The notes under the pieces were generated by a model, which saw only the letters and a program-made list of their open reading frames with translations, had not been told where the DNA came from and searched no databases. A program made the position numbers and the translations under genes. Positions 9,597 through 18,576 of a stretch of DNA of 64,000 bases are shown piece by piece (the stretch's first letter is position 1; the number at the start of each line of letters is the position of its first letter). This DNA comes from an uncultured Mycoplasmatota bacterium (lineage in GTDB: Bacteria; Bacillota_I; Bacilli_A; RF39; UBA660): NCBI GenBank assembly GCA_947305065.1, contig CAMZCT010000001.1, forward strand, positions 62,001 to 126,000, written 5' to 3'.

Positions 9597-10170
9597 TAAA
9601 CATCACCGTCCCAAAGGTAGTGGTCATACCACCATTTAAGAAGTTATCTAAGATCATACGTAAGTCAACGTTTGAAACTCTGACTGAGTTTATTTGTGCG
9701 TTTGCTAAACCAGAAATCAAGTTAGCAATACGTTTTTGAATAACTTCCAATTTTTTCTCTTTAAACAGAATAAAATATTCCGTATCTACTACATTATACT
9801 CTGCACCCATAAAAGCGTTAGCTTTATTAATATCTTGCATTATAATTTTTCTAATAGCTGAATCTGGTGTTCTTTGATACAAGAGTTGTAATTGTGATAG
9901 ATAGACATTTATATCAACTGGTCTATCAGCTATTATTAGCCAGAATTCATAATCTATCATATTGTAGAAGTTTTGTAGACTGAATAAAGTATTATTTCTT
10001 TCTCCTTCATCCATTATGAAAATGTTTTTTGGTAATACTTTTATACCAGTTACATAATAACCATTTTCTAGTTGAATCATTCCATCAATTATGTTTTTAA
10101 CAGTTATCCAATCTTCTGCGTAATTCTTTACTCCATCATTTACGTTTTGCTCTGTCGCCATAACTAGCAC
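9589..10170 (-). CDS. virB4: VirB4 N-terminal domain as a separate protein
   Basis: The 193-residue soluble protein (for example WITVKNIIDGMIQLENGYYVTGIKV, then LFKEKKLEVIQKRIANLI) matches in character the N-terminal domain of Gram-positive VirB4 proteins, which docks on VirB3-like proteins. It ends NGG-MTTTFGTVMFNG at the ATGGCTAA junction with the ATPase half. The start is GTG at 10168-10170, supported by GGAGAGG with 5-nt spacing. The ATG three codons later has poorer spacing. It overlaps the PrgI-like gene by 35 bp. The assignment rests on position, length and general sequence character. Confidence 0.75.
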   Translation of the reverse strand: MLVMATEQNVNDGVKNYAEDWITVKNIIDGMIQLENGYYVTGIKVLPKNIFIMDEGERNNTLFSLQNFYNMIDYEFWLIIADRPVDINVYLSQLQLLYQRTPDSAIRKIIMQDINKANAFMGAEYNVVDTEYFILFKEKKLEVIQKRIANLISGLANAQINSVRVSNVDLRMILDNFLNGGMTTTFGTVMFNG

Positions 10171-10468
10171 ACCAACCTCTCCAATAATATTTTTTTATTC
10201 CAAATAAGTATCTATTCATGTTTTCAATAAGTGTCATTACGTTGTGATAATGAGGTGGTAGAGGAAGAACTAAGAATATAGCAATTAGAGCTGGCATAGA
10301 TATTAAGACCATTACTATGAACGATGCTCCTTTTGCTGCAACCAAACCACCAATTGATATGGCTATTCCAATGCCTAAGATTATTAAATCTCGGGCATTG
10401 AAATAACTTAGAAATAATTGTGATTTTTTAGAGTTTGCAGGTATTATAAATGTTCCATTGTTATTCAT
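10136..10468 (-). CDS. PrgI/VirB3-like small membrane protein of the T4SS
   Basis: The 110-residue protein has two hydrophobic segments close together (about 26-47 and 50-72) after a short N-terminus containing FIIPANSKK, then a basic tail (KKYYWRGW...RAKRK). This is the size and topology of PrgI/VirB3 family proteins, which sit immediately before VirB4 in Gram-positive conjugation loci, as here. SD GGAGG precedes the ATG. It overlaps the next gene by 35 bp, which suggests coupled translation. Confidence 0.75.
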   Translation of the reverse strand: MNNNGTFIIPANSKKSQLFLSYFNARDLIILGIGIAISIGGLVAAKGASFIVMVLISMPALIAIFLVLPLPPHYHNVMTLIENMNRYLFGIKKYYWRGWCASYGDRAKRK

Positions 10469-10479
10469 TTTCTACCTCC

Positions 10480-13400
10480 TTATTTCTTTTCTCCACTAGA
10501 AGGATTTCTACCGATTCTTCTTAGTGCAGATTGTAGTCTCTCATCATTTTGTAATCCATTGGTTAATCCATTTTTTAGCAATTCTGTTGCTGTTTTTTTA
10601 TCAGATTTATCAATTTCTTCCCTAGAAATACCTCTAACCGTTTGTGTAGATATTTCACTATGACTTGCAAGCAATTCACTCTCGGAAGTATATGTTGATG
10701 CTCCTGTATCATCAATATAAACAAATCTTTTTTCTCCCTCAGTTTTTCCTGCAGGTTCTATTCGAATTGTAGCGCCATTTTCAAGTGTAATTGAACTTCC
10801 TACTGAACTACTTGCTAGTGGTCCAGTAATTCCAGAAATACCTTTTAATGTTATTTCTTTACTATGGCTAGTTATTCCTGCGCTATCTAAATTAGTAACA
10901 GTAAATTCTCTACCAGCAATTTTAACTCTCTTAGTTCCAGGGTCTGTTATTGAATCTGTTACTTCTTGAGATGAAACAGAAATCTTATATTTTTCCTTAA
11001 ATTCGGATTCGGTCATAGGTTGAGAAGCTTCTTTGGTTTTTGGATCAGTAACAGTATATTTTACTTCTCCACCAGATTTAGTTACAGAAACTTCACCTTG
11101 GTTAGCAGGTAAATCAAATTTAACTGTTTCACCTTCTCTTAATCCGCTAACAACCCTTGATGCTTTAACTCTATCTTTATCTGTATCTGATCGAACAGTA
11201 AATGAAGCTTCTCCAGATGCACTGGGACTAATAGTTACATCGCTTGTTTTACTACCAGCTCCAAATACCTTTAATTTTGTTTCTCGTCTTTCTTCTTTTA
11301 GTTTTTCTATTTCCCCAACATCAACTTCAGCTCTATCAGCAAATGATCTTTTAGCTTCATCTTCTGAACCGGCTGTAATCACTGTGCCATTTTTCTGAAT
11401 TGTGTATTGTTTTTCTCCAGTGGCATTAGTTGTTATTGTCATTTTGCTTCCATCAGCAGCTTTTGAAACAGTTACTGAACCATCTGTACCTTTAGTCATT
11501 ACAATATCAGACAAGGTAATAGATTCACCTGCACTTAAAGCATCGGCTGTAGCATAAACGTCTATGACAGGTTTTGCACCGATAGCACCAGTTAATTTTT
11601 CGGCACTTACACTTCCCGTAAGGACTGTTTGACAACTGGTTACTTTTGAATCACTAATTTGAACTTCTAGACTTTCACCTGAGTCAAGTTTTACAACTTG
11701 ATCTCCATCACCTAGTGATAAGTTCGCTACTAAGTCTTCCACCTTAATAGTTGATGCATCGGCTAAACTTATACTACCGACTGAAGCATCTAAGGTAATT
11801 GGTTCACTATCTGCTATCCTTGCAGTAATAGTTTCGCCAGATTTTTGAACGGCTACTTTTACCTTTTCTCCAGAAGTTCCAATTTTTGCTTGAACTTCGA
11901 TTTTTCCATCAGCTTCGACAATTGAACTGCCTCCTAAATCTTCAATAGTTAATTCAGCAGGAGGTAATTGTCCTCTTATAATCTTTCCGGTTTCTACTCC
12001 AGAAGCATCTGTTTTAATTGTAACTCTTTCTGAGGTATCAGCATCTAGCGCGTATTCTACGCTGCCGCCTAAGGTTTCAGCTAATTCAAACGCTTTTACC
12101 TTACCATCTTCCATCTTAACTTTGCTAGACTTAATGAATGTTTCTTTATCCATTTTTTTGATTTTCATTGGTGTACGAACACCAGCAATCATTATATCTT
12201 TGCCATCTTTTATTTCGTCTATTACTTTTGGAGGATTAACACCGTCATCAAATGTTTTTACTGTATTTCCTTTTTCGTCTTTCCTATATCTAATTAGTAC
12301 TTTTTTACCGTTTTCTAATGTTACCTCGACATCTTTTTCGTCGGTGTCAGTATTAAGATAGTTTCCATCTACTTTTCCTTCTTCGAAATTTAATCCAGAA
12401 TTTTTAGCCATGTATTCGCCTAGTCTTACTTGTTGTTTGTCATCTAATTCGATTACCATGTCACCATGTTTACTTACAAAGTCAGGGTTTTCACGCAGGA
12501 ACTTTTCCATAACCTTGTAAACTTTTCCTTCTTTATTAACTCTAGCCTTATTGACTTCCTCGGCTGTAGCGGCCTTTTTAGCAGCTTTAACTTTATCGTC
12601 AGCGGCACGCATTTCTTTCCATTCTCTTTCTTGATATGCATCAGCGTGCTTTATCATGAATTCATCAAGTTTAGATGGGTCACCATTTTTTAATGCGTTA
12701 TATTCTTCGTCTGATAGAGAACCATTAGCGTGCATTTCCTCGGCTAATTTTTGAGCTAATACTCTCTTACCATATTGAGTGTCTAATCTTTGTCTTGCTG
12801 CTACAGCTTGTTTGTAATTATCATTTTCTTCTAATGCTGCAGCTGTTAACTCATCATTATAACCTTTCAATTTGGCTTCAACTTCCATCTGCATTTGCCA
12901 TGGTTTTAAAGTCTCTGGAGGTGCGGCAAACTCATCTCTTATCCATGACCAACCGTTCTGCCACTGCCTGCTAGCATTAGCTGTAACCCATCTTATTGGA
13001 CTTCTCTTTTCGGCATGTTCTCTATCTGCTGGATCGTAATCATACTTTTCTCTAAGTTCTTTTAGTCTCTCATCTCTTTTTGCTTCACGATTAGCTTGAT
13101 CCTCTTTACCTCTACGATAACTGTCACGAGTTCTATCAACAACATCGCGGTATCTTTGAGCTGTCTTAGCATCCATAATAGTTTGAGGAGCACTTCTTAT
13201 AGCGTATCCAAGTCCACCAGTTAAAAATCCTCCTGCTCCAGCTGCTAAATTTCTTATCATACCATGACCGTTCTTTTGTCCCTCTCTCCATCTATTTCTC
13301 ATGTTAGTGAAAGTACCAGACAAGAAGTTTGCTCCAATTCCAGCGGCGCCGGCAGCAACAGAAAGAACTCCACCTTCTGCTAATTTCTTTCTTATACCAA

Positions 13401-14712
13401 GATTTAAATTACCAGAACTAATTCCTAATGTTTCACTTATAAACTGTGGTGCTGTTTTAGCAAACATTAACATACCAATAATTAGTATAGCTCTTGCCAA
13501 AAATATTTCTACAGGGTTTAAATTTGCTCTAGCTAACCAGCCACCTTGCATTATAGTCATTAAATGTGATATCAAATAGGCGACTGTGTATACAAAAGTT
13601 AATCTTATAAATACTTCCATAAATAAGGACATTGTTGTCTTTAACCATTTCTGGAAGTTATCTTTAAATTTAGGTAATATTTGAAGCATTAACGGTACTG
13701 GAGCAATTATTTGCATATATACTAGTTTTATTGCACGTACCGCCATATCTATAGCAAATGATAAGAAGAAGTATGCTCCTGCAGCTCCAATAATTGTTGA
13801 AAAGAGTATTTTATATTCAATATCTCCTTCAGCAACTTTACCAGCAAATGTTACGAAAACTGTGAAGTTTCCAGTTGCTGCAGCAGCACCATAAGCTTGT
13901 TTTAAGTTTATTGTTTTACCATCTAACGCTGTTCCAATTTTATCAACAGCAACTGCTGCTCCACATAACGCTGCAGCTCCAAGTAAACTAGCTCCAAGAG
14001 TAAATATTGAAACGGCTATTGCAATTCCACAGCCCCATCTTGTAAGGGTTTGAGCTCCTCTTACAAATGATGAAGCAGGTAATTCACATTCTATTTCTTC
14101 GGCAGCTTGTTCAAGGCTTTCTTTACTATCTATATCACTAGGGTAAAATACTGCTTGCCACATACTCATTGCTGCAACTGTACCAGCGCTACTTGTGATT
14201 GCATCATTTTGATTTATATCTTCTTGATCCGGCTCGCCATCTCCATCTGAGTCGAATTGCAGCTCTTCTTCATCTATTTTAACTGTACCATGGGAAATAT
14301 AATTACTTTCATCCTCGTATCCCAAGAAAATCTTACCAATAATATTTTGGCTTAAGATTACATCTTGACCAGTGTAAGCAATTCTAAAAACTCCTGGCAC
14401 TAATGCTAAACCTATAACAGCGATTCCAATTCTTTGTAATAATTGGCTTCCTTCGCCTCCGGCTTTAGCAAAGTTATCAGGATTAACAATTCCTTGTATT
14501 ACCACGTATGCCATAACGAAAAGCATTGCTACACCAATAATTGCATAGAACCTGTTGGCCATCTCAATAAACATTCCATTTGTTAAAAGTCTTGCACTGG
14601 CAAGAGCCATATATATTTTGTAAATACTATTTAATAATGAATATATTGCCCCATCAATCAAAAGACATAGTGAAAAAAAGGCTGTCCTTACTTTTATCCA
14701 TAACTCACCCAT
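10480..14712 (-). CDS. Very large VirB6/TrbL-like polytopic membrane protein with about 900-residue soluble tail
   Basis: VirB6-type proteins form the inner-membrane core of the T4SS channel. The 1410-residue product has at least six hydrophobic segments within 10-450 (for example IIGVAMLFVMAYVVIQGIV near 58-76, and segments near 225-265, 290-320, 370-415). A charged, coiled-coil-prone Arg/Lys/Glu region covers about 515-740. The last 600 or so residues are Thr/Ser/Val/Gly-rich, beta-type sequence with short recurring motifs (VKLDSGESLEV, VTISPSASGEASFTV). Usual VirB6-like proteins are 300-900 residues. AGGAGG precedes the ATG. The first half fits VirB6 well; the tail is unrecognised. Confidence 0.8.
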   Translation of the reverse strand: MGELWIKVRTAFFSLCLLIDGAIYSLLNSIYKIYMALASARLLTNGMFIEMANRFYAIIGVAMLFVMAYVVIQGIVNPDNFAKAGGEGSQLLQRIGIAVIGLALVPGVFRIAYTGQDVILSQNIIGKIFLGYEDESNYISHGTVKIDEEELQFDSDGDGEPDQEDINQNDAITSSAGTVAAMSMWQAVFYPSDIDSKESLEQAAEEIECELPASSFVRGAQTLTRWGCGIAIAVSIFTLGASLLGAAALCGAAVAVDKIGTALDGKTINLKQAYGAAAATGNFTVFVTFAGKVAEGDIEYKILFSTIIGAAGAYFFLSFAIDMAVRAIKLVYMQIIAPVPLMLQILPKFKDNFQKWLKTTMSLFMEVFIRLTFVYTVAYLISHLMTIMQGGWLARANLNPVEIFLARAILIIGMLMFAKTAPQFISETLGISSGNLNLGIRKKLAEGGVLSVAAGAAGIGANFLSGTFTNMRNRWREGQKNGHGMIRNLAAGAGGFLTGGLGYAIRSAPQTIMDAKTAQRYRDVVDRTRDSYRRGKEDQANREAKRDERLKELREKYDYDPADREHAEKRSPIRWVTANASRQWQNGWSWIRDEFAAPPETLKPWQMQMEVEAKLKGYNDELTAAALEENDNYKQAVAARQRLDTQYGKRVLAQKLAEEMHANGSLSDEEYNALKNGDPSKLDEFMIKHADAYQEREWKEMRAADDKVKAAKKAATAEEVNKARVNKEGKVYKVMEKFLRENPDFVSKHGDMVIELDDKQQVRLGEYMAKNSGLNFEEGKVDGNYLNTDTDEKDVEVTLENGKKVLIRYRKDEKGNTVKTFDDGVNPPKVIDEIKDGKDIMIAGVRTPMKIKKMDKETFIKSSKVKMEDGKVKAFELAETLGGSVEYALDADTSERVTIKTDASGVETGKIIRGQLPPAELTIEDLGGSSIVEADGKIEVQAKIGTSGEKVKVAVQKSGETITARIADSEPITLDASVGSISLADASTIKVEDLVANLSLGDGDQVVKLDSGESLEVQISDSKVTSCQTVLTGSVSAEKLTGAIGAKPVIDVYATADALSAGESITLSDIVMTKGTDGSVTVSKAADGSKMTITTNATGEKQYTIQKNGTVITAGSEDEAKRSFADRAEVDVGEIEKLKEERRETKLKVFGAGSKTSDVTISPSASGEASFTVRSDTDKDRVKASRVVSGLREGETVKFDLPANQGEVSVTKSGGEVKYTVTDPKTKEASQPMTESEFKEKYKISVSSQEVTDSITDPGTKRVKIAGREFTVTNLDSAGITSHSKEITLKGISGITGPLASSSVGSSITLENGATIRIEPAGKTEGEKRFVYIDDTGASTYTSESELLASHSEISTQTVRGISREEIDKSDKKTATELLKNGLTNGLQNDERLQSALRRIGRNPSSGEKK

Positions 14713-14724
14713 TGATTATACCTC

Positions 14725-15165
14725 CTATCTTATTCCACAAGTTCCATACCAACCGAACCAGCTAAATACCGCATTTATTATAACAGGAATAAAGAACAAT
14801 AATATTGCTAACCCAACACGCCAACCCGTTTTTTTAGCAGCTTTTGCTAAGGCATCAGCATCTTGAGCTGCTGCCGCTTTAACAAATTCTACAATTGATA
14901 AAACAATAGCTAATGCAGGACCAAAATACCTAATGAAAGTAAATATACTTTGTAAGAAATTAGCTGTACTAGGTAATCCGTCACAATCAGTGTCGTTGGC
15001 TCCTTCTCCATCATCGTTAGGGTCTCCAAACATAGGACATTTATAGTCAGCAGAAGCTCTTCGATTACAAGTATGATCTTCATCATAATAATCGGCGCTT
15101 ACGCTTGGTATAAACATAATTAATGAAAAAATTATAATAAATATTGTTATTATTTTGCTTCGCAT
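14725..15165 (-). CDS. VirB2/TrbC-like pilin candidate with acidic exposed loop
   Basis: A signal sequence (MRSKIITIFIIIFSLIMF...SVSA) leads into a short Cys- and Asp-rich region (NDDGEGANDTDCDG), then two hydrophobic segments (about 70-95 and 118-140) separated by a basic loop KKTGWR. This is VirB2/TrbC topology. The ATG at 15163-15165 is chosen because GAGGTG sits 6-7 nt upstream; an in-frame ATG seven codons earlier has no SD. It lies just before the VirB6-like gene. The family call rests on topology and context only. Confidence 0.6.
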   Translation of the reverse strand: MRSKIITIFIIIFSLIMFIPSVSADYYDEDHTCNRRASADYKCPMFGDPNDDGEGANDTDCDGLPSTANFLQSIFTFIRYFGPALAIVLSIVEFVKAAAAQDADALAKAAKKTGWRVGLAILLFFIPVIINAVFSWFGWYGTCGIR

Positions 15166-15253
15166 ATAAAACACCTCATATATCATAAATTATAGCATAA
15201 AAAAAGCAATATTTAAATAAATATCACCTTTTTAAAACAAATTATTATTAATC

Positions 15254-15625
15254 CTATTGTTGACAATTTTTGTTTGGTGATTCCAAACAATTTGCACATA
15301 TATTATAGTCGGCATTTACATCGTTGAAGCCATTTGCCAATCTAATACCAAATCCAACAATAGTTGGTATAAAGAAGATTGCAAGAGCTGCACCTAATCT
15401 GAATGCTAATGATTTAAATGACTTAGTAATTTCTTCTGGTTTACTAGAAGTTACACTTTTTCCAATATCAATAATACCAAAAATGATAACCAATATTGGG
15501 AATACAATTCTTAAAACCATTAGTACTTTTCCTACTAGTTGCCAAATTTCCCAAGTATCATGACAAAAGCCTTGTGCAGTACCAATATTACTTAATGATG
15601 TATTTAACAAGTAAATCAAATTCAT
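15254..15625 (-). CDS. Second VirB2/TrbC-like pilin candidate
   Basis: The 123-residue protein has two hydrophobic segments (about 30-52 and 73-93) around a polar loop TSSKPEEITKSFKSLA. It has Cys residues near both ends (FCHDTW; ICANCLES...NC). Its architecture matches its downstream neighbour and VirB2/TrbC pilins. It has its own consensus promoter (15656-15684) and a strong SD AAGGAGAT, which fits a pilin made in large amounts. The Cys pairs could form disulfides outside the cell. Confidence 0.6.
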   Translation of the reverse strand: MNLIYLLNTSLSNIGTAQGFCHDTWEIWQLVGKVLMVLRIVFPILVIIFGIIDIGKSVTSSKPEEITKSFKSLAFRLGAALAIFFIPTIVGFGIRLANGFNDVNADYNICANCLESPNKNCQQ

Positions 15626-15655
15626 ATATAAACATCTCCTTCTTTTTCTAAATAA

Positions 15656-15684
15656 ATTATATATATTTTATTGTCTTATGTCAA
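15656..15684 (-). promoter_or_regulatory. Consensus sigma-A promoter of the pilin-like gene
   Basis: On the minus strand TTGACA (15679-15684), a 17-nt spacer and TATAAT (15656-15661) form a perfect consensus promoter about 30 bp before the 15625 start codon. Confidence 0.85.
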
Positions 15685-15694
15685 GTTAAATAAA

Positions 15695-16768
15695 TTATTC
15701 TTTGACAATACCAAACAAGTGAACTCCATGATTATTTTCACCTGCTGGTTTGTTTTTATCGAACCCTAATCTATTTAAGAATTCGTCTAAAACTCTGTGT
15801 TTTTCTTTTTTATCATCAAGAGGTGGAATATTTTGGAAAACAGAGCATCTAGCTTCATATTCAAAATCTTTAACATCGTTAGGTTCTAATAAACTTTTAT
15901 TTAAAACAACTTTTTTTCCTTTTATTTTATCAAGAACATTTCTGTCTCTTCTAATCATTTTATTTAACATTATTGTTGATGGTTCAATCAAATAAATCAT
16001 TTCTGAACAGTTTTGTTCCTCACTACTATCATTTATATCAATTAATATTATTTGATATGTATTAGCAGGATTTTTTATAATTTGTGGTAGTTCTTTAGTA
16101 CTAACACTTCTTAAACCATCATCATTAAAGAATAAGAAATCTTCTTTATCTAGTTCTACTCCTAGTACTCTGTAGTTTGCTTCTAGTTGTTTTTTTAGCA
16201 TGTATATAAGTGTGGTAGCCCCAGCATGATCAGTAAGATCTTTAAACCCAATTATTCTTGTTCCCCCTATTGATGGGGTAGCAACAACATCGGATATATA
16301 TGTACTTTCTTGGTTTCTGGAATTTGGTCCTCTTCCAGGACGACCTCCACCCTGCGCACCATAATTAGGTTGTGCAGGATTATTACCAAGCAAGTGAAAC
16401 TGAGCGACATCTTTATATGAATTAGGATTATCTATCAGATAGGCAATGGCATCTATATTTTTGGTAAAGTTATAAATACCCATCGATACTAATTCTGATA
16501 AATAAGCTGGTGAATTTACAACCGGTGAGTCGTCTAGTAATAGTATTACTTTACTCATGTCATTCATACCAAAGGATAATTTTTGAATATTATTGATGTC
16601 CTCATATCCTTTTATTGCTGTAATATCAAGTATCATTTTATTAAAGAAGAAATTGTCAAACTGTGCTACAAGTTCATCTACTTCAAATTCACCATTGATG
16701 CTTTTAATTAGGTCAATGTTTAAATTAGACAACATAGCAGCGTATTTATTCGATACTATTACGTTCAT
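15695..16768 (-). CDS. TadZ/CpaE-like protein with degenerate MinD-type ATPase domain
   Basis: The 357-residue protein starts at MNVIVSNKYA (SD GAGGAA). An in-frame ATG ten codons upstream is less likely. Residues 1-125 resemble the receiver-like N-domain of TadZ/CpaE (VILLLDDSPVV, then YLSELVSMGIYNFTKN). A Gly/Pro-rich linker (about 130-155) leads to a MinD/ParA-like fold. There the deviant Walker A reads LTDHAGATTL (near 178-187), so the usual GK(T/S) lysines are missing. TadZ positions Tad pili at the cell pole. Its place between four pilin-like genes and VirB2-like genes suggests it localises this secretion system. Nucleotide binding is doubtful. Confidence 0.65.
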   Translation of the reverse strand: MNVIVSNKYAAMLSNLNIDLIKSINGEFEVDELVAQFDNFFFNKMILDITAIKGYEDINNIQKLSFGMNDMSKVILLLDDSPVVNSPAYLSELVSMGIYNFTKNIDAIAYLIDNPNSYKDVAQFHLLGNNPAQPNYGAQGGGRPGRGPNSRNQESTYISDVVATPSIGGTRIIGFKDLTDHAGATTLIYMLKKQLEANYRVLGVELDKEDFLFFNDDGLRSVSTKELPQIIKNPANTYQIILIDINDSSEEQNCSEMIYLIEPSTIMLNKMIRRDRNVLDKIKGKKVVLNKSLLEPNDVKDFEYEARCSVFQNIPPLDDKKEKHRVLDEFLNRLGFDKNKPAGENNHGVHLFGIVKE

Positions 16769-16805
16769 ATTGTTCCTCTTTTCTATTCTTTTTGTCAACT
16801 ACCAC

Positions 16806-17435
16806 TTATGTGATATGTGCAAAATTTATTTCATTAGGTGATGGTTTATCAATAATACTTGTTTTACCATCAATAGTAAATACTAATGAATCAAGTATAG
16901 GCAAATCTAGGGCATAGAACAGTCTTACTCGATAGTAGGCAGGAGAGTTAGGTCCAGTTCTTGTTTTCATTCTAGCAAAGCAATAATAATACTTTTTGTT
17001 TGGATGATTAGCAACTTTCTCAACTTTTACATGTACGCTGCCATCATTATTAATTGCATTTGCATTTTTGTACAATTCTGTTACTCCATACCATTCTGCT
17101 CTATCTGCGACTCCGCCGCCATTAGCGTCTCCTACACCTTCACCACATGAACCTTGTTGTTTATATGAGCTACCTCTTAAAAATAGATTAATGCTCTCCA
17201 AAGTTCCGAAGCCAGTAAATATTTCTGCATTTCGTGGTCTTACTTTTAATACTGTAGTAGTTCTACTACCACTTTTTCTAGTTATACCGTTCTTTTTTTC
17301 TATTATACTTAAAACATAATTCTTATCTTTTATAGCAGAAGAATAACTAATCGTTACCGCTAGGTAACCTGAGAATATTAACATAAAGGTGATTACTAAT
17401 CCTGTAATCCATATGTTACCAATTCCAGCTTTCAC
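16806..17435 (-). CDS. Pseudopilin-like membrane-anchored secreted protein (TadE/F-like position)
   Basis: The 209-residue protein has one N-terminal hydrophobic segment (about 10-32) and an exterior domain containing KDKNYVLSIIEKKNGI and a FYALDLPILDSLVFTIDGKT segment. Both motifs recur in the next gene upstream (KDEIIFYIEKNNGV; FMLDLPIVRRLGLTIDGET), so the two are paralogues. The GTG start overlaps the previous stop (GTGA). The role is probably a minor pilin or tip component; the family is not recognised. Confidence 0.65.
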   Translation of the reverse strand: MKAGIGNIWITGLVITFMLIFSGYLAVTISYSSAIKDKNYVLSIIEKKNGITRKSGSRTTTVLKVRPRNAEIFTGFGTLESINLFLRGSSYKQQGSCGEGVGDANGGGVADRAEWYGVTELYKNANAINNDGSVHVKVEKVANHPNKKYYYCFARMKTRTGPNSPAYYRVRLFYALDLPILDSLVFTIDGKTSIIDKPSPNEINFAHIT

Positions 17436-17998
17436 GACTCATCCCACACTCCTCTACTATTATTTGATAGATTATAAGAGTTAAGTCCTGATGGGAAATC
17501 ATCTGGTTCTAGTAAAACCCTTGTTTCTCCATCAATTGTAAGTCCCAATCTTCTAACAATAGGTAAATCTAACATAAAGAATGTTCTAACAGCATAGTAG
17601 GATCTATCTATTCCACGAGTATTATCAATATTACCTCCTGTTTGTACTTTACCTGAAGTACTTTCAGTATTTTTTATTAAATTAACTTTGGCAATACAAT
17701 ACTCTACTTGGTTAGCGAATGGTGTTGGTCCAGTTGATCTAGAGGTATTAAAACCGTTCCATCCTTCTCCGGATGGGCAATCACCATATGTGAAATAACC
17801 AACATCTGCTAAGTACGAATTAATTTCTTGAATAGTTTTTTTATTAACACCATTATTTTTTTCAATATAAAAGATTATTTCATCTTTTACCTTGTAAGCT
17901 GTATTCCAGTTTACTGATAGTGAAATATATATGGCAAATACACTTAAAATAACAATTACTATAAAGAATAAACTAGTTCCTCCTATAGCCTCTTTCAT
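17432..17998 (-). CDS. Pseudopilin-like membrane-anchored secreted protein, paralogue of the next gene
   Basis: The 188-residue protein begins MKEAIGGTSLFFIVIVILSV, related in its first residues to the two small pilin-like proteins (MREATGELN, MKEATGELN). One N-terminal membrane segment (about 9-30) is followed by an exterior domain with a Cys pair and the shared LDLPIVRRLGLTIDGET segment. SD AGGTGA is 6 nt before the ATG. It overlaps the following gene by 4 bp. Structural pilin-associated role inferred. Confidence 0.65.
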   Translation of the reverse strand: MKEAIGGTSLFFIVIVILSVFAIYISLSVNWNTAYKVKDEIIFYIEKNNGVNKKTIQEINSYLADVGYFTYGDCPSGEGWNGFNTSRSTGPTPFANQVEYCIAKVNLIKNTESTSGKVQTGGNIDNTRGIDRSYYAVRTFFMLDLPIVRRLGLTIDGETRVLLEPDDFPSGLNSYNLSNNSRGVWDES

Positions 17999-18008
17999 CC
18001 TTTTTCAC

Positions 18009-18239
18009 CTATCCTTTGTAGGGACAATATACTACATCATTTTTATTTTTAGGAGCATAGCAATACACCATGCCATCTTTATCAGGACCTTTGTCACATA
18101 TTGCTGTTGAGCAACGGGCAGAATCTTTTAAATCAGTTCTTATCATAGGCCAAATTACAGTAAAGAAAATAGCTGACAAAGCAGCTATTGCAATTACTAC
18201 TATCAGTGTCCCATTAAGTTCTCCAGTAGCTTCTCTCAT
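18009..18239 (-). CDS. Small pilin-like protein (MREATGELN type)
   Basis: The 76-residue protein has a short polar start (MREATGELNG), one hydrophobic segment of about 20 residues and a small Cys-containing exterior part (CSTAICDKG, YCYAPKNKNDVVYC). Its first half is clearly homologous to the 89-residue neighbour. The size and single N-terminal helix suit a Flp-type pilin, but I see no convincing prepilin peptidase site with Glu at +5. Confidence 0.65.
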   Translation of the reverse strand: MREATGELNGTLIVVIAIAALSAIFFTVIWPMIRTDLKDSARCSTAICDKGPDKDGMVYCYAPKNKNDVVYCPYKG

Positions 18240-18252
18240 CTATTTTCACCTA

Positions 18253-18513
18253 TTAAGCGTCTTTACAATCTCTTGTATATGTGTGTCCGTTATATGTAGC
18301 AGTACATGTCCAAGATGCACACTTGATTTCTCCGTTACCAGAATCGTTAGGCGAATTGAAATTACCGTTTGAGTTAACTTGGCTGCAAGCAGTGTTTAAC
18401 ATTAAGTTTGCCTGAATGCTTGGCCATACAAAGAAAGTAAATAAAGCTCCAACTGCTGCGATTGCAACAACGGTAATAACAGTCATATTTAATTCTCCAG
18501 TAGCCTCTTTCAT
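18253..18513 (-). CDS. Small pilin-like protein (MKEATGELN type), first gene of the T4SS operon
   Basis: The 86-residue protein begins MKEATGELNMTVITVVAIAA, with one hydrophobic segment and a Cys-containing exterior tail (CSQVNSNGN, IKCASWTCTATYN). The start is placed at 18513 by analogy with its paralogue. An ATG three codons upstream (18522) is closer to the AAAGGAAAG SD and remains possible. The four Cys may form disulfides. It is the promoter-proximal gene, as expected for a major pilin. Confidence 0.65.
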   Translation of the reverse strand: MKEATGELNMTVITVVAIAAVGALFTFFVWPSIQANLMLNTACSQVNSNGNFNSPNDSGNGEIKCASWTCTATYNGHTYTRDCKDA

Positions 18514-18547
18514 ATATAACATCTTTCCTTTCTATCATTACGATTTT

Positions 18548-18576
18548 AGTATATCATTTATTTTATTTCAATTCAA
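18548..18576 (-). promoter_or_regulatory. Promoter of the T4SS/pilin operon
   Basis: Minus strand TTGAAT (18571-18576), 17-nt spacer, TATACT (18548-18553). It overlaps the 3' end of the upstream glycosyltransferase gene and lies about 30 bp before the first pilin-like gene. Confidence 0.7.
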
